Shown piece by piece: positions 25,546 through 33,607 of a DNA stretch of 64,000 nucleotides. Source of the DNA: DATAFF01 sp036265615 (lineage in GTDB: Bacteria; Pseudomonadota; Alphaproteobacteria; Rhizobiales; Aestuariivirgaceae). Numbering within the stretch: position 1 is the first letter of the stretch; each line of letters begins with the position of its first letter. Under the pieces are notes generated by a model. It was not told the origin of the DNA and ran no database searches. It saw only the letters and a list, made by a program, of their open reading frames with translations. The stretch covers positions 1 through 64,000 of the forward strand of contig DATAOT010000038.1 in assembly GCA_036265615.1 (NCBI GenBank), given 5' to 3'. The translations under genes were made by a program, and so were the position numbers.

Positions 25546-26370
25546 ATGACTGTTTCCTCCCCGGTGAGATCGGCGCAGATCGCCGCCGTCGACCCCATCT
25601 GGCATCGCATACGCGAGGAGGCGGAAGCGATCATCGCCGATGATCCGAGCATGGGAGGCTTCGTGTTCGGGGCGGTGCTCAACCATGACAGCTTCGAGCG
25701 GGCGCTGAGCCAGCGCCTGGCAATCAGGCTCGGCAATGCCGACATCAGCAGCGAGCTTGTCATGCAGGCCTTCGAGGATGCGCTCGAGGCCGAACCCGAG
25801 ATCGCGCAGGCCGCCCGGGTCGACATCCTTGCCGTGTATGACCGTGATCCGGCGTGCAACCGCTATATAGAGCCGTTGCTCTATTTCAAGGGATATCAAG
25901 CACTTCAGACCTATCGGATGGCGCATCGGCTGTGGCACATGGGGCGGCGCGACTTCGCCTATTACCTGCAGAGCCGGTCGTCGGTCATCTTCTCGACGGA
26001 CATCCATCCCGCAGCCCGGATCGGCCGCGGCATCATGATCGATCATGCCCATTCCATCGTCGTCGGCGAAACTGCGGTGGTCGAGGACAATGTCTCGATG
26101 CTCCATTCGGTCACTCTGGGCGGGACCGGCAAGGCGGAAGGAGACCGCCATCCCAAGGTGCGGTATGGCGTTTTGATCGGAGCGGGCGCAAAGATTCTTG
26201 GAAATATCGAAATCGGCCACTGCTCGCGCATCGCCGCCGGCTCGGTGGTTCTGAGCGACGTGCCGCCGAACCGGACGGTGGCGGGCGTCCCGGCCAAGAT
26301 CGTCGGCTATGCCGGCTGCGCCGAGCCGGCCCGGGTCATGGACCATACGATCGACGACACCTCCGGCTGA
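25546..26370 (+). CDS. cysE: Serine O-acetyltransferase CysE
   Basis: 274 residues from the ATG at 25546, with AGGAG just upstream. The N-terminal SATase helical domain (PIWHRIREEAEAI... SMGGFVFGAVLNH) is followed by a left-handed beta-helix of hexapeptide repeats with DIHPAARIGRG, DHAHSIVVGETAVV and LGGTGKAEGDRHPKV, the cysteine synthase/SATase signature. It makes O-acetylserine, the precursor for cysteine. The C-terminal tail ends in acidic residues rather than the Ile that binds cysteine synthase in E. coli, so complex formation is uncertain. Confidence 0.95.
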   Translation: MTVSSPVRSAQIAAVDPIWHRIREEAEAIIADDPSMGGFVFGAVLNHDSFERALSQRLAIRLGNADISSELVMQAFEDALEAEPEIAQAARVDILAVYDRDPACNRYIEPLLYFKGYQALQTYRMAHRLWHMGRRDFAYYLQSRSSVIFSTDIHPAARIGRGIMIDHAHSIVVGETAVVEDNVSMLHSVTLGGTGKAEGDRHPKVRYGVLIGAGAKILGNIEIGHCSRIAAGSVVLSDVPPNRTVAGVPAKIVGYAGCAEPARVMDHTIDDTSG

Positions 26371-26449
26371 TCCCGGTCAAGCGGTCCGCGGAGTTGACAG
26401 GGCAGGCAAAAACCTGCCTTGCTCGCCAGACGCGGCTGGAGGGCCTCCC

Positions 26450-26662
26450 GTGAAGCCAGAAGAGCTGAAGAAACTCACGAATTTCCTGCGCAAGCGCTTC
26501 CGCACCCCGACCATCGAGGTGCGCCGCAGGCCACAGAAATCGGACTCGGCCGAAGTCTATCTCGGCGAGGAATTCATCGGGGTGATGTATCGCGACGACG
26601 AGGACGGCGAGCTGTCCTACCATTTCGAGATGTCTATCCTCGAGTTCGACCTCGAAGAATAG
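26450..26662 (+). CDS. DUF3126-family small protein
   Basis: 70 residues, GTG start at 26450 with GGAGG upstream. The sequence (KPEELKKLTNFLRKRF, then EVYLGEEFIGVMYRDDEDGELSYHFEMSILEFDL) is what I recall of DUF3126, a single small alpha-beta domain of unknown function found widely in alphaproteobacteria. It lies between cysE and the gamma-carbonic anhydrase gene, with only five bases to the latter, so the three may be co-transcribed. Confidence 0.88.
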   Translation: MKPEELKKLTNFLRKRFRTPTIEVRRRPQKSDSAEVYLGEEFIGVMYRDDEDGELSYHFEMSILEFDLEE

Positions 26663-26667
26663 CGTTT

Positions 26668-27204
26668 ATGGCCATTTTCTCGCTCGAGGGTGTGTCGCCG
26701 CAGTTGCCCGAGGACGGCGCCTATTGGATCGCGCCCTCGGCGACGGTGATCGGCCGGGTGCGGTTGGACCGCGATGCCAGCGTGTGGTTCGGCGCGGTGC
26801 TGCGCGGCGACAACGAGCTCATTCATCTTCAGGAAAACGTCAATGTGCAGGATGGCGCCGTGCTGCACACCGACATGGGCTATCCGCTGACGCTCGAGCG
26901 CAATGCCTCGGTCGCCCATCTCGCCATGCTGCATGGCTGCACGGTGTGCGAGGGGGCGCTGGTCGGCATCGGCGCGACCGTTCTGAACGGGGCGCGGATC
27001 GGCCGGGGGGCCATCGTCGGAGCCCATGCGCTCGTGCCCGAGGGCAGGGAAATCCCGGCGGACTGCCTGGCTCTCGGAACGCCGGCCCGGGTCGTGCGAG
27101 CGCTCGACGATGGCGACCGCACGATGCTGGCGCGGATCGCCGAGCATTATGTCGAGAAGGGGCGGCGCTACCGCGCTGGACTGCTCGCGATTGCGGATCG
27201 CTAG
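26668..27204 (+). CDS. Gamma-class carbonic anhydrase-like protein
   Basis: 178 residues of left-handed beta-helix hexapeptide repeats. The gamma-CA zinc ligands appear as H in NVQDGAVLHTD and in VAHLAMLHGC, with RGDNE (Arg and Asp near the site) and the typical C-terminal helix (ARIAEHYVEKGRRYR). Members include YrdA/CaiE-like proteins; many lack proven activity. It starts five bases after DUF3126. A MITE-like element begins four bases past its stop. Confidence 0.9.
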   Translation: MAIFSLEGVSPQLPEDGAYWIAPSATVIGRVRLDRDASVWFGAVLRGDNELIHLQENVNVQDGAVLHTDMGYPLTLERNASVAHLAMLHGCTVCEGALVGIGATVLNGARIGRGAIVGAHALVPEGREIPADCLALGTPARVVRALDDGDRTMLARIAEHYVEKGRRYRAGLLAIADR

Positions 27205-27207
27205 GGC

Positions 27208-27478
27208 TAGAGCATGATGTTATCAGGTTGACCCAGCCTGCGTTGCGCCGCGGCGTTACGATCCGCCAGGAGCCGCGCGCCGCCCGATGCCGGACATCGA
27301 GCAAGCGCGGCGACACCGCGGGCGGCCGCCGCGGCGCAACCCAAGGGCCGGACGCTTTTGCCGCGTGGGTTCGTCGAAGGCCTCGACCGTATTGCCGATA
27401 CGCCCTTCGGCCATTCTCCTGCCCAAGCAGCAAAATCGCACCGGCGCAGGTGGGTCCATCCGATAACATCATGCTCTA
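27208..27478. mobile_element. MITE-like element, 271 bp
   Basis: Imperfect terminal inverted repeats of about 35 bases bound this element. The outer 17 bases, TAGAGCATGATGTTATC (27208-27224), are exactly inverted at 27462-27478, and the next ~18 are about 80% matched. A TA dinucleotide on each side could be the target duplication of an IS630/mariner-type transposase. Inside are only short overlapping ORFs and GC-rich sequence, with no transposase. It occupies most of the 375-base gap between the carbonic anhydrase and Flp pilin genes. Confidence 0.75.
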
Positions 27479-27579
27479 AGCTATTCCCGTTCGTTATTGA
27501 TGCAGACTCGAACAGACTGGCGAACTTGTTGTTAAAGCCTCTCCGCTAGCTTTCTCCGGACGGCTTCAGGAGAGAACCC

Positions 27580-27741
27580 ATGGTCAAGTTCGTTCGTTTT
27601 TTGAAGGACGAGTCGGGCGTCACCGCGATCGAGTATGGGCTTATTGCAGCTGCGACCGGGTTGGCGCTCGCTGCTGCCATGCCGGCCATCGAGACCGGCC
27701 TCGGCACCGTCTTCGGTTCGGTGTCTGGCGAGATGAAGTAG
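27580..27741 (+). CDS. Flp/Fap-type pilin precursor
   Basis: 53 residues, ATG at 27580 behind CAGGAGAG. It is a type IVb Flp pilin: a short leader MVKFVRFLKDESG, predicted cleavage after that Gly by a TadV-type prepilin peptidase, then VTAIEYGLIAAA with the conserved Glu-Tyr and a hydrophobic helix. Flp pili are assembled by Tad systems and mediate surface attachment. No tad/cpa genes are in this window. A 13-bp hairpin lies about 110 bases downstream. Confidence 0.9.
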   Translation: MVKFVRFLKDESGVTAIEYGLIAAATGLALAAAMPAIETGLGTVFGSVSGEMK

Positions 27742-27849
27742 TGCCTTCCTGACGGCGCGCCATCGCCGCAAGGGATCGGAATGCAGTTTCGGCCGTCGGT
27801 GCACCCGGCGGCCGAATTGCTTTCGCAAGAGCATGGTGCCGAAAGGAGC

Positions 27850-27883
27850 GGAGCCGGCACTGGGTGGGAACAGTGCCGGCTCC
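27850..27883. repeat. Perfect 13-bp hairpin between convergent genes
   Basis: GGAGCCGGCACTG (27850-27862) and its exact inverse (27871-27883) enclose an 8-base loop. It lies between the Flp pilin gene and the convergent LapG-like protease gene. It could terminate either transcript, but no T-run follows on either side, so Rho-independent termination is uncertain. Confidence 0.6.
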
Positions 27884-27967
27884 TAAGACCCGGTCTGGTG
27901 GGGGATGGGGAGGGGACGCCGACCGGGCCGTCTCGCTCTGATCGAACGATCAGATCTCCATCATCTG

Positions 27968-28606
27968 TTACTTGCCGCCGGCGATGTTGAGTTCGCCGCG
28001 GCGGCTCTTGCGGGTCAGCGCGACCCACAGCTGGGGGTTCTCCTGCGACTGGCGCTTGAGGAATTCGTAACGGGTCTCGGACCACAGCAGGATGGCGTTG
28101 CGACGGTTGTCGAGCACCAGGTCGCCGCGGTCGGTTCGCACCGTCAGGATGGCATGACCTTCGCCGGACTCGTCGAGCACCACGGTGATGAGCAGCGTCT
28201 CGACCGGAAAACCCAAACCTTCGAGATAGCGCTGCTTGAGGAGGACGTAGTCCTCGCAATCGCCGGCGGTGGTCGGAATCTCCCAGCGCTCCGGGACACC
28301 GTAAAGATCCTGATCCGATTCCGGCGTGATGCTCGTATTGACGAAGGTGTTGACCTCGCCGAGCAGCTTCCAGCGCTCGGGCGTCAGCTCGAGCTTGTAG
28401 CGGGTGCCGCCCAGCGGCTGGCAGTCGCGCTGATAGCGCTCGCAGTAATTGACATAGCCGATCGGCGGCAGTGTCGGGCCATAGGTCTGCTCGAACGCAT
28501 CGCCGGCCTTTTTGAAGTTGGTCGAGTCCTTCTCGATGGCAAATGCTGATGGCCCCGTCATGCACAGCGCCGCAACCAGCAACAATCCGGTAACAGTTTT
28601 GAACAT
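27968..28606 (-). CDS. Transglutaminase-like cysteine protease (BTLCP/LapG type)
   Basis: 212 residues from the ATG at 28606; an upstream ATG at 28645 adds 13 residues. An N-terminal signal peptide (FKTVTGLLLVAALCMTG, cleaved near AFA) indicates a periplasmic location. The catalytic triad is visible as Cys in AGDCEDYVLLKQRYL, His in GEGHAILTV and Asp in LVLDNRR. This is Pfam family C93, which contains LapG, the calcium-dependent protease that releases surface adhesins under c-di-GMP control. A PilZ-domain gene is next upstream, supporting but not proving such control. Confidence 0.9.
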   Translation of the reverse strand: MFKTVTGLLLVAALCMTGPSAFAIEKDSTNFKKAGDAFEQTYGPTLPPIGYVNYCERYQRDCQPLGGTRYKLELTPERWKLLGEVNTFVNTSITPESDQDLYGVPERWEIPTTAGDCEDYVLLKQRYLEGLGFPVETLLITVVLDESGEGHAILTVRTDRGDLVLDNRRNAILLWSETRYEFLKRQSQENPQLWVALTRKSRRGELNIAGGK

Positions 28607-28772
28607 CCCTGACGCCCCGATCCCGTCTGTATTTGAGAGCATCATAGGTCTTCTGTCTTTATATTCGGATAAAGCTACTGGCTATCTTCAGCAGAGCTTT
28701 AGAAAAAATCGTTAATGCTAAATCGAAACTGAACAGAGCTCTGCGATTTTCGAATAATTTACCGAGAACGCT

Positions 28773-29369
28773 CTAGCCGGAGGTCGCAGCCGCAAGCGTG
28801 GCGCGGTCGAGCAGCTTCAGGAACTCGATGGCGATGCCGCTCTCGTGGTAGCGGACGACGCGGCCGCGCATCTTGCCGAGATTGAGGTAAGTCCCGAGGC
28901 TCGGCAGAACCTCGGTGCGGACAGCGGCTCCCGACAACGAGATGTCGATCACCTCGCAGGCGTAGACCCGACCGTCGGGGAGGGTGATATGGGACTTGTT
29001 GTCCTTCGGCACGAAGCGCTCGTGGCGGCGCTGGTCAGCGGCACCGCCGGAGCGCTGGCTCCATTTCAGACGCGATTCCAGCCGCTGGCGGCGGGTGCTG
29101 CTCAATTGGAAGGCGACGCGGATGCCGCCCGGCACGGCGCCGATGACCCTGCCCTCCACCCGGCCGACATCCTGTATATAGGCGACAAGCTGCGACAGCG
29201 GCCCGACCTCGACCTCGGTCAGAAACGTGACGCCGTCGATCGACAGGTCGGTGACGCGGCAGGGATGCTCGGTCATGTCGGCGAGCATGAAACGGCCGAA
29301 CATGACGCCGGCATCATTCTCCGATTGGCCCCCATGCCCGCCCATGGTCAGTGCTGCGGTGCTTGTCAC
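28773..29369 (-). CDS. Tandem PilZ-domain protein
   Basis: 198 residues with two PilZ-like halves. The C-terminal domain (about residues 110-198) has the c-di-GMP-binding RRHERF and DISLSGAAV motifs. The N-terminal half has DLSIDGVTF, but its RxxxR is less clear, so only one half may bind ligand. There is no membrane segment, suggesting a cytoplasmic c-di-GMP receptor. It is upstream of the LapG-like gene on the same strand, separated by 166 AT-rich bases that probably contain that gene's promoter. Confidence 0.85.
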   Translation of the reverse strand: MTSTAALTMGGHGGQSENDAGVMFGRFMLADMTEHPCRVTDLSIDGVTFLTEVEVGPLSQLVAYIQDVGRVEGRVIGAVPGGIRVAFQLSSTRRQRLESRLKWSQRSGGAADQRRHERFVPKDNKSHITLPDGRVYACEVIDISLSGAAVRTEVLPSLGTYLNLGKMRGRVVRYHESGIAIEFLKLLDRATLAAATSG

Positions 29370-29456
29370 GTCGATTGCCCTTGGTCGTAGCAGAGCCGCG
29401 CCTCACTGTGCGCCGAGGGCTGTAAATGCCGCGTTAAGCCTCTCGGGCAAACCGCA

Positions 29457-30110
29457 TCAGGACTGGCCCTTGCCGCCCTGGATGACGGTGAAGGCCGGGT
29501 TGCCGGGCTCGCCGACACTCGTGCGACGTGCCGACAGAAGGCCTGCCGGCGCCCCGGGGATCGGCTCGGTCCAGATGAGTCTCGCGCTTTGCAGCGCGAG
29601 CGAATGCAGCGGCACATGGCCGAGCCACCGCGGATCCTCAAGCGGCAGGATGGCCGACAGGATCTGGACCTGGTTGCTGGCGCTTGACCGGATTGGCACG
29701 CCCAGCATCTCCAGCTTGAGGCCGTTGCCGTCGATTGAAATCCCATGCGCACGCGCAACACATGGTTGCAGGGTGGCAATGACCCGATCGAGAACGCTGC
29801 CCAGGGAGGGGCGTTCTGCGCCGCGCCACGCATTGAGGAACTCGCCGCCGGTGAGGTCGTGCCCCCAGAGAAGGCAAATTCCGGTGCCGGCAAGGCGCCA
29901 GCGATAGGCCTGACGGACCGGGTTGCGCTCGAGAATGCACAGCCAGGGCACGATCTCGGTGATTTTCCTGAGATCGAGATCGCCCCGGGTCGGGACGCTG
30001 CGCTCGCCGCGGATCAGCTCCCAGTGGCGCAGCAGCGCCCGGCTGCCGGGGTGGAGCAGGTCTGGGAGGAGGGAAAGCCGGGCCGCCTTTTCGCTCTCGG
30101 TCGGGTTCAT
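29457..30110 (-). CDS. PAS-domain (PAS_5 type) regulatory protein
   Basis: 217 residues from the ATG at 30110. Residues ~20-150 match the PAS_5/DUF1457 layout common in alphaproteobacteria: LRHWELIRGERSVPTRGDLDLRKI as landmark pieces (HWELIRG, PTRGDLD), then PWLCILE, RWRLAGTGI and TGGEFL. The C-terminal ~60 residues have no clear output domain. Such proteins are thought to sense ligands or redox state; no partner gene is adjacent. Confidence 0.8.
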   Translation of the reverse strand: MNPTESEKAARLSLLPDLLHPGSRALLRHWELIRGERSVPTRGDLDLRKITEIVPWLCILERNPVRQAYRWRLAGTGICLLWGHDLTGGEFLNAWRGAERPSLGSVLDRVIATLQPCVARAHGISIDGNGLKLEMLGVPIRSSASNQVQILSAILPLEDPRWLGHVPLHSLALQSARLIWTEPIPGAPAGLLSARRTSVGEPGNPAFTVIQGGKGQS

Positions 30111-30245
30111 GCCGCGGGCACCTCTTAAGCCCACCGGCTGTGTCTCATTCGAGAACAGCCCCGCCTCGCTGATGCAGAGGGCGTGCCAGTCATGGCCTGC
30201 CTATGCTATCGTCACGATAGGTGCCGGATTTGCGAGGAAACCGTC

Positions 30246-30674
30246 ATGACGGTTGGTCACATTCTCAATCAAAAGGGCACGGCGGTGGTTACGGCTCGGC
30301 CCGATGACACGGTGCACGAGGTCGGCAAGCTCCTCACCAGCCGCAAGGTGGGTGCGGTGGTGATCCTGGACGGCGAGACCATTGCCGGGATTGTCTCGGA
30401 AAGGGACATCGTACGGGCGGTCGCGGAGCGCGGCGAGGCGGCGCTGAAACTCGGGGTTTCCGAGATCATGACGCGCAAGCTCGAAGTCTGCAGCCCGAGC
30501 GACACGGTGCTCGATCTGATGAACCAGATGACGGACCGGCGCATCCGCCATCTGCCCGTGGTGGTCGACGGCAAGCTCTCCGGGATCGTCTCGATCGGCG
30601 ATGTCGTCAAGCAGCGAATAGCCGAGGCGGAATACGAAGCCGCCGAGATGAAGCGCTACATCGCCGCCGGATAG
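30246..30674 (+). CDS. Tandem CBS-domain protein
   Basis: 142 residues, two CBS motifs (about residues 8-62 and 72-130) forming one Bateman module. Typical pieces are VGHILNQKG, VVILDGETIAGIVSERDIVRAV and RRIRHLPVVVDGKLSGIVSIGDVVKQR. CBS pairs bind adenine nucleotides. Stand-alone modules like this are frequent in alphaproteobacteria and lack a known catalytic partner. The start at 30246 is the ATG after the short upstream open frame. Confidence 0.93.
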   Translation: MTVGHILNQKGTAVVTARPDDTVHEVGKLLTSRKVGAVVILDGETIAGIVSERDIVRAVAERGEAALKLGVSEIMTRKLEVCSPSDTVLDLMNQMTDRRIRHLPVVVDGKLSGIVSIGDVVKQRIAEAEYEAAEMKRYIAAG

Positions 30675-30679
30675 GCCAC

Positions 30680-31651
30680 TCAGGACTGAACGGCTTCGAG
30701 CAGCGCGAGCGAACGCTCGATCTCGGGCAGAGCGCGCTCGGCGGCGAGCCGTCCTGCCGCGATCGCCTCCGGCGCCCGGTCGAACTCGAACAGCCCGATC
30801 GAGGGGGTGCGGGGCACGATCGTGATATCGGGCGGGTCACCCGCCAGCCGCGATCGCGAGAGCCGATCCTGGGTGATGTTGAAAGCGGCGACGAGAACCG
30901 TGGTGAGGCCGGGGTCGTTCTCGCGGCCCAGCATCTTGCGCAAGGTGCTGTCGCGGCTGCTCTCGGTCGCGTGCTCGGACAGCACCGTCGGGCCGGGCCG
31001 CGGGACATGCTGGATCACCGTTCCGGCGTAGACGTCGGTCGACAGGTTGACGGCGATCACCAGGCGGGAGCCCATGGCGCGGCACGCCGAAACCGGAATG
31101 GGGTTCACGACGGCACCGTCGATCAGCCATTTGCCGTCGTGGCGTACCGGCTTGAACACGCCCGGAAGGGCATAGGAGGCGCGGATCGCCGGCGTCACCA
31201 GTCCCGAACGCAGCCAGATCTCGTGGCCGGTCATCAGCTCGGTGGCGATGCAGGTGAAGGGTATCTGCAGATGGTCGAAGGTGACGCCTGCCAGATGATC
31301 CTCGAGCAGCGCCCGCAAGCGGTCGCCGGTGATCAGGCCGGAGCCCCGCCACGCGATGTCGAGAAAGGAGAAGAGCCGGCGGCGGGTGATCGAGCGGGCG
31401 AACGCCTCGAGGATGTGAATACGGCCGGCAGCGTAGCAGCCGGCCACCAGGGCGCCGATCGAGGTTCCGGCCACGGCGGAAGGGACGATGCCAGCCTCGA
31501 CCAGCCGGCTGACCACGCCGATATGTGCCCAGCCGCGGGCCGCGCCAGCCCCGAAGGCAATGCCCACCGGTGTCCTCGGGGCAGCAAGTAGACTAGCCGC
31601 GGCCGTCTCGGGCTGAGCCGCGCCACTGCCAACGGGCAACTCTGCGCGCAT
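30680..31651 (-). CDS. Patatin-like phospholipase (RssA type)
   Basis: 323 residues. The patatin Ser-Asp dyad is visible: GTSIGALVAG (nucleophile Ser about residue 64) and DGAVVNP (Asp about 190). The oxyanion loop GAGAARGWAHIG precedes them. There is no signal peptide or membrane segment. RssA-like patatins are putative acylhydrolases, sometimes tied to lipid homeostasis. It converges with the CBS gene and lies 74 bases downstream of hisI. Confidence 0.88.
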   Translation of the reverse strand: MRAELPVGSGAAQPETAAASLLAAPRTPVGIAFGAGAARGWAHIGVVSRLVEAGIVPSAVAGTSIGALVAGCYAAGRIHILEAFARSITRRRLFSFLDIAWRGSGLITGDRLRALLEDHLAGVTFDHLQIPFTCIATELMTGHEIWLRSGLVTPAIRASYALPGVFKPVRHDGKWLIDGAVVNPIPVSACRAMGSRLVIAVNLSTDVYAGTVIQHVPRPGPTVLSEHATESSRDSTLRKMLGRENDPGLTTVLVAAFNITQDRLSRSRLAGDPPDITIVPRTPSIGLFEFDRAPEAIAAGRLAAERALPEIERSLALLEAVQS

Positions 31652-31725
31652 CCGGAAACCCTCTCAGATCATAAGATCGATTATGAACTGAAATTTCGAA
31701 AGGAAGGGTGAAAAATCAGCCGGAA

Positions 31726-32169
31726 TCACGATGCTGGATCGCGCCCGATGCCGTAGACGGCCATCGGCTCGAACAAGCGGTGATCATCGATCGTCTCAAG
31801 CGTGATTCCCGTCGGACCATTGTGCAACCGGCGATAGAAGCAGGAGCGCCGACCGGTGTGGCAGGTGGCGCCGCGCCCCTCGATCTCCACCCGAAGCAGC
31901 AGCGTGTCCTGGTCGCAATCGGTGAGAATATCGAGAACCCGCTGCGACTCGCCCGAGGTCTCGCCCTTGCGCCAGAGGCAATTGCGCGAGCGGCTCCAAT
32001 AATGGGCGAAGCCGGTGGCAAGCGTCTTTTCCAGGGCGGCATGGTTCATCCAGGCAGCCATCAGGCCCTCGCCAGTCTTGGCATCAACGACGAAGACCGG
32101 GATGAGACCCCGGTCGTCGAAGCGCGGCGAGAAAGCGCTGCTCTCTTCGATTGATATCGTGCCAGCCAA
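31726..32169 (-). CDS. hisI: Phosphoribosyl-AMP cyclohydrolase HisI
   Basis: 147 residues from a TTG at 32169, the only reasonable start between the folE stop and the conserved core. The enzyme opens the purine ring of PR-AMP in the third step of histidine synthesis. Motifs are AAWMNHAALEKT, HYWSRSRNCLWRKGETSG, DCDQDTLL and CHTGRRSCFYR, containing the zinc and magnesium ligands. The protein is monofunctional (no HisE domain). It follows folE by 20 bases; folE-hisI adjacency is common in Rhizobiales as far as I recall. Confidence 0.94.
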   Translation of the reverse strand: MAGTISIEESSAFSPRFDDRGLIPVFVVDAKTGEGLMAAWMNHAALEKTLATGFAHYWSRSRNCLWRKGETSGESQRVLDILTDCDQDTLLLRVEIEGRGATCHTGRRSCFYRRLHNGPTGITLETIDDHRLFEPMAVYGIGRDPAS

Positions 32170-32189
32170 ATCCGGCCACCCGGAGGTTG

Positions 32190-32864
32190 TTAGAGCGAGA
32201 AGCCACCCGAGGGGCTGCGCACCAGCTCCATGAAGCGGGCCTGGCGCTGCGGATCGGTTTTGAACTCGCCGGTGAACTGGGTGGTGATGGTGGCAACGTT
32301 GCGCTTGTTGACGCCGCGCAGCGACATGCACTGGTGCACCGCCTCGAGCATCACGGCGACGCCGCGCGGGGCCAACGCCGTATCGATGGCGTGGGCGATC
32401 TGGGCCGTCATCGTCTCCTGCGTCTGCAGCCGCCGGGCGAAGATCTCGACGACGCGGGCGAGCTTGGAAATCCCCACCACCTGGTCGGACGGCAGGTAGG
32501 CAACATGGGCACGGCCGATGAAGGGCACCATATGGTGCTCGCAATGGGAGTTGAACTCGATGTCGCGAAGCATCACCAGATCGTCGTAGCCGGCCACTTC
32601 CTCGAAGGTCCGGGACAGCGCTTCGATCGGGTCCTCCTCATAGCCCTTGAAGAACTCGCGATAGGCATTGACCACCCGCTTCGGGGTGTCGAGCAGGCCT
32701 TCCCGGTTCGGATCCTCGCCAGCCCAGGCAAGGAGCGTCCTGACCGCCGCCTCGGCCTCTGCCTGGCTCGGCCGCTCGATGCTCGGGCCGCGCCCGATAA
32801 ATGGCTTGTTCGGCCGGATCTTCTTCACCACGGCATCCATCGGTCGTGCTGTCCTGTCCTGCAT
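32190..32864 (-). CDS. folE: GTP cyclohydrolase I FolE
   Basis: 224 residues from ATG at 32864 (GAAGGG upstream); ATG at 32840 is an alternative. FolE converts GTP to dihydroneopterin triphosphate for folate. Zinc and catalytic residues are in FNSHCEHHMVPF, with LPSDQVVGISKLARVVEIFARRLQTQE landmarks (GLSK-type GISKL, RRLQTQE) and HQCMSLRGV. It probably forms an operon with hisI. The gene diverges from the IscU-like scaffold gene across about 260 bases with no recognisable element. Confidence 0.95.
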   Translation of the reverse strand: MQDRTARPMDAVVKKIRPNKPFIGRGPSIERPSQAEAEAAVRTLLAWAGEDPNREGLLDTPKRVVNAYREFFKGYEEDPIEALSRTFEEVAGYDDLVMLRDIEFNSHCEHHMVPFIGRAHVAYLPSDQVVGISKLARVVEIFARRLQTQETMTAQIAHAIDTALAPRGVAVMLEAVHQCMSLRGVNKRNVATITTQFTGEFKTDPQRQARFMELVRSPSGGFSL

Positions 32865-33124
32865 TGGGCCCTTCAATCCGAGGCTCCTCGAGTTCTGGTC
32901 TGACGGTCGAAACCGCGCTTGCGGCCCTTGGGCGCTTGCATCCTTGTTGGTCGCGTACCAATTAGCATGGTGCGAGCCTAGCGGAAAGCCTGAGGCAAAC
33001 CACACGGTTCCGCCAGTTAGATGGGCACCTTTCCGGGCCACGCAAGGGTAGCTTGCGGAAATGGGACATGCAGCCGCGACAGGGGTGTTTGAACCCCGCA
33101 GGCGGCAGCTGATATGGTTGGCTG

Positions 33125-33592
33125 ATGCTCAACGACGTCTACAACAAAAGGATCCTGGGCTTTGCAGCGGACATCCCCCGCCATGGCCGGCTGCCCGATC
33201 CGGACGGGACCGCCATGGCCCATTCCCGGCTATGCGGCAGCAAGGTCACCGTCGACGTGAAGATGGACGGGGCCCGCGTCGCCGACTTCGGGCATGAGGT
33301 CAAGGCCTGCGCTCTTGGCCAGGCCTCGTCATCGATCATGGCGCGCAATGTCGTGGGCTCGACGTCGGACGAGCTGCACCGGATCCGGCGCGAGATGCAT
33401 GCGATGCTGAAGGAGAACGGGCCGCCCCCGTCCGGCCGCTGGTCGGATCTCGAAGCGCTGCTGCCGGTCCGCGACTTCAAGGCGCGGCATGCCTCGACGC
33501 TCCTGACCTTCGATGCCGTATGCGAAGCTGTGGACAAGGCGATGGGACGATCGGCGGCCATTGAGGCCAAGGCGGGAGTGAAGTCGGGCTGA
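33125..33592 (+). CDS. IscU/NifU-like iron-sulfur scaffold protein
   Basis: 155 residues. It resembles NifU N-terminal/IscU scaffolds: a YNKRILGFAADIPRHGRL start, first ligand Cys in RLCGSKVTVD and second in KACALGQASSSIM. The third scaffold Cys of IscU is absent; the corresponding segment reads FKARHASTLLTFDAV, with His/Ser instead. This variant is frequent in alphaproteobacterial SUF-type organisms to my knowledge. Whether it assembles clusters or acts as a carrier is unknown. Confidence 0.85.
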   Translation: MLNDVYNKRILGFAADIPRHGRLPDPDGTAMAHSRLCGSKVTVDVKMDGARVADFGHEVKACALGQASSSIMARNVVGSTSDELHRIRREMHAMLKENGPPPSGRWSDLEALLPVRDFKARHASTLLTFDAVCEAVDKAMGRSAAIEAKAGVKSG

Positions 33593-33607
33593 GGCCTGGC
33601 GCATGCT

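Noticed and set aside
27256..27459. Small ORFs inside the 27208-27478 element
   Set aside because: Several overlapping frames on both strands, all GC-driven and without start signals; the inverted ends explain the region better.
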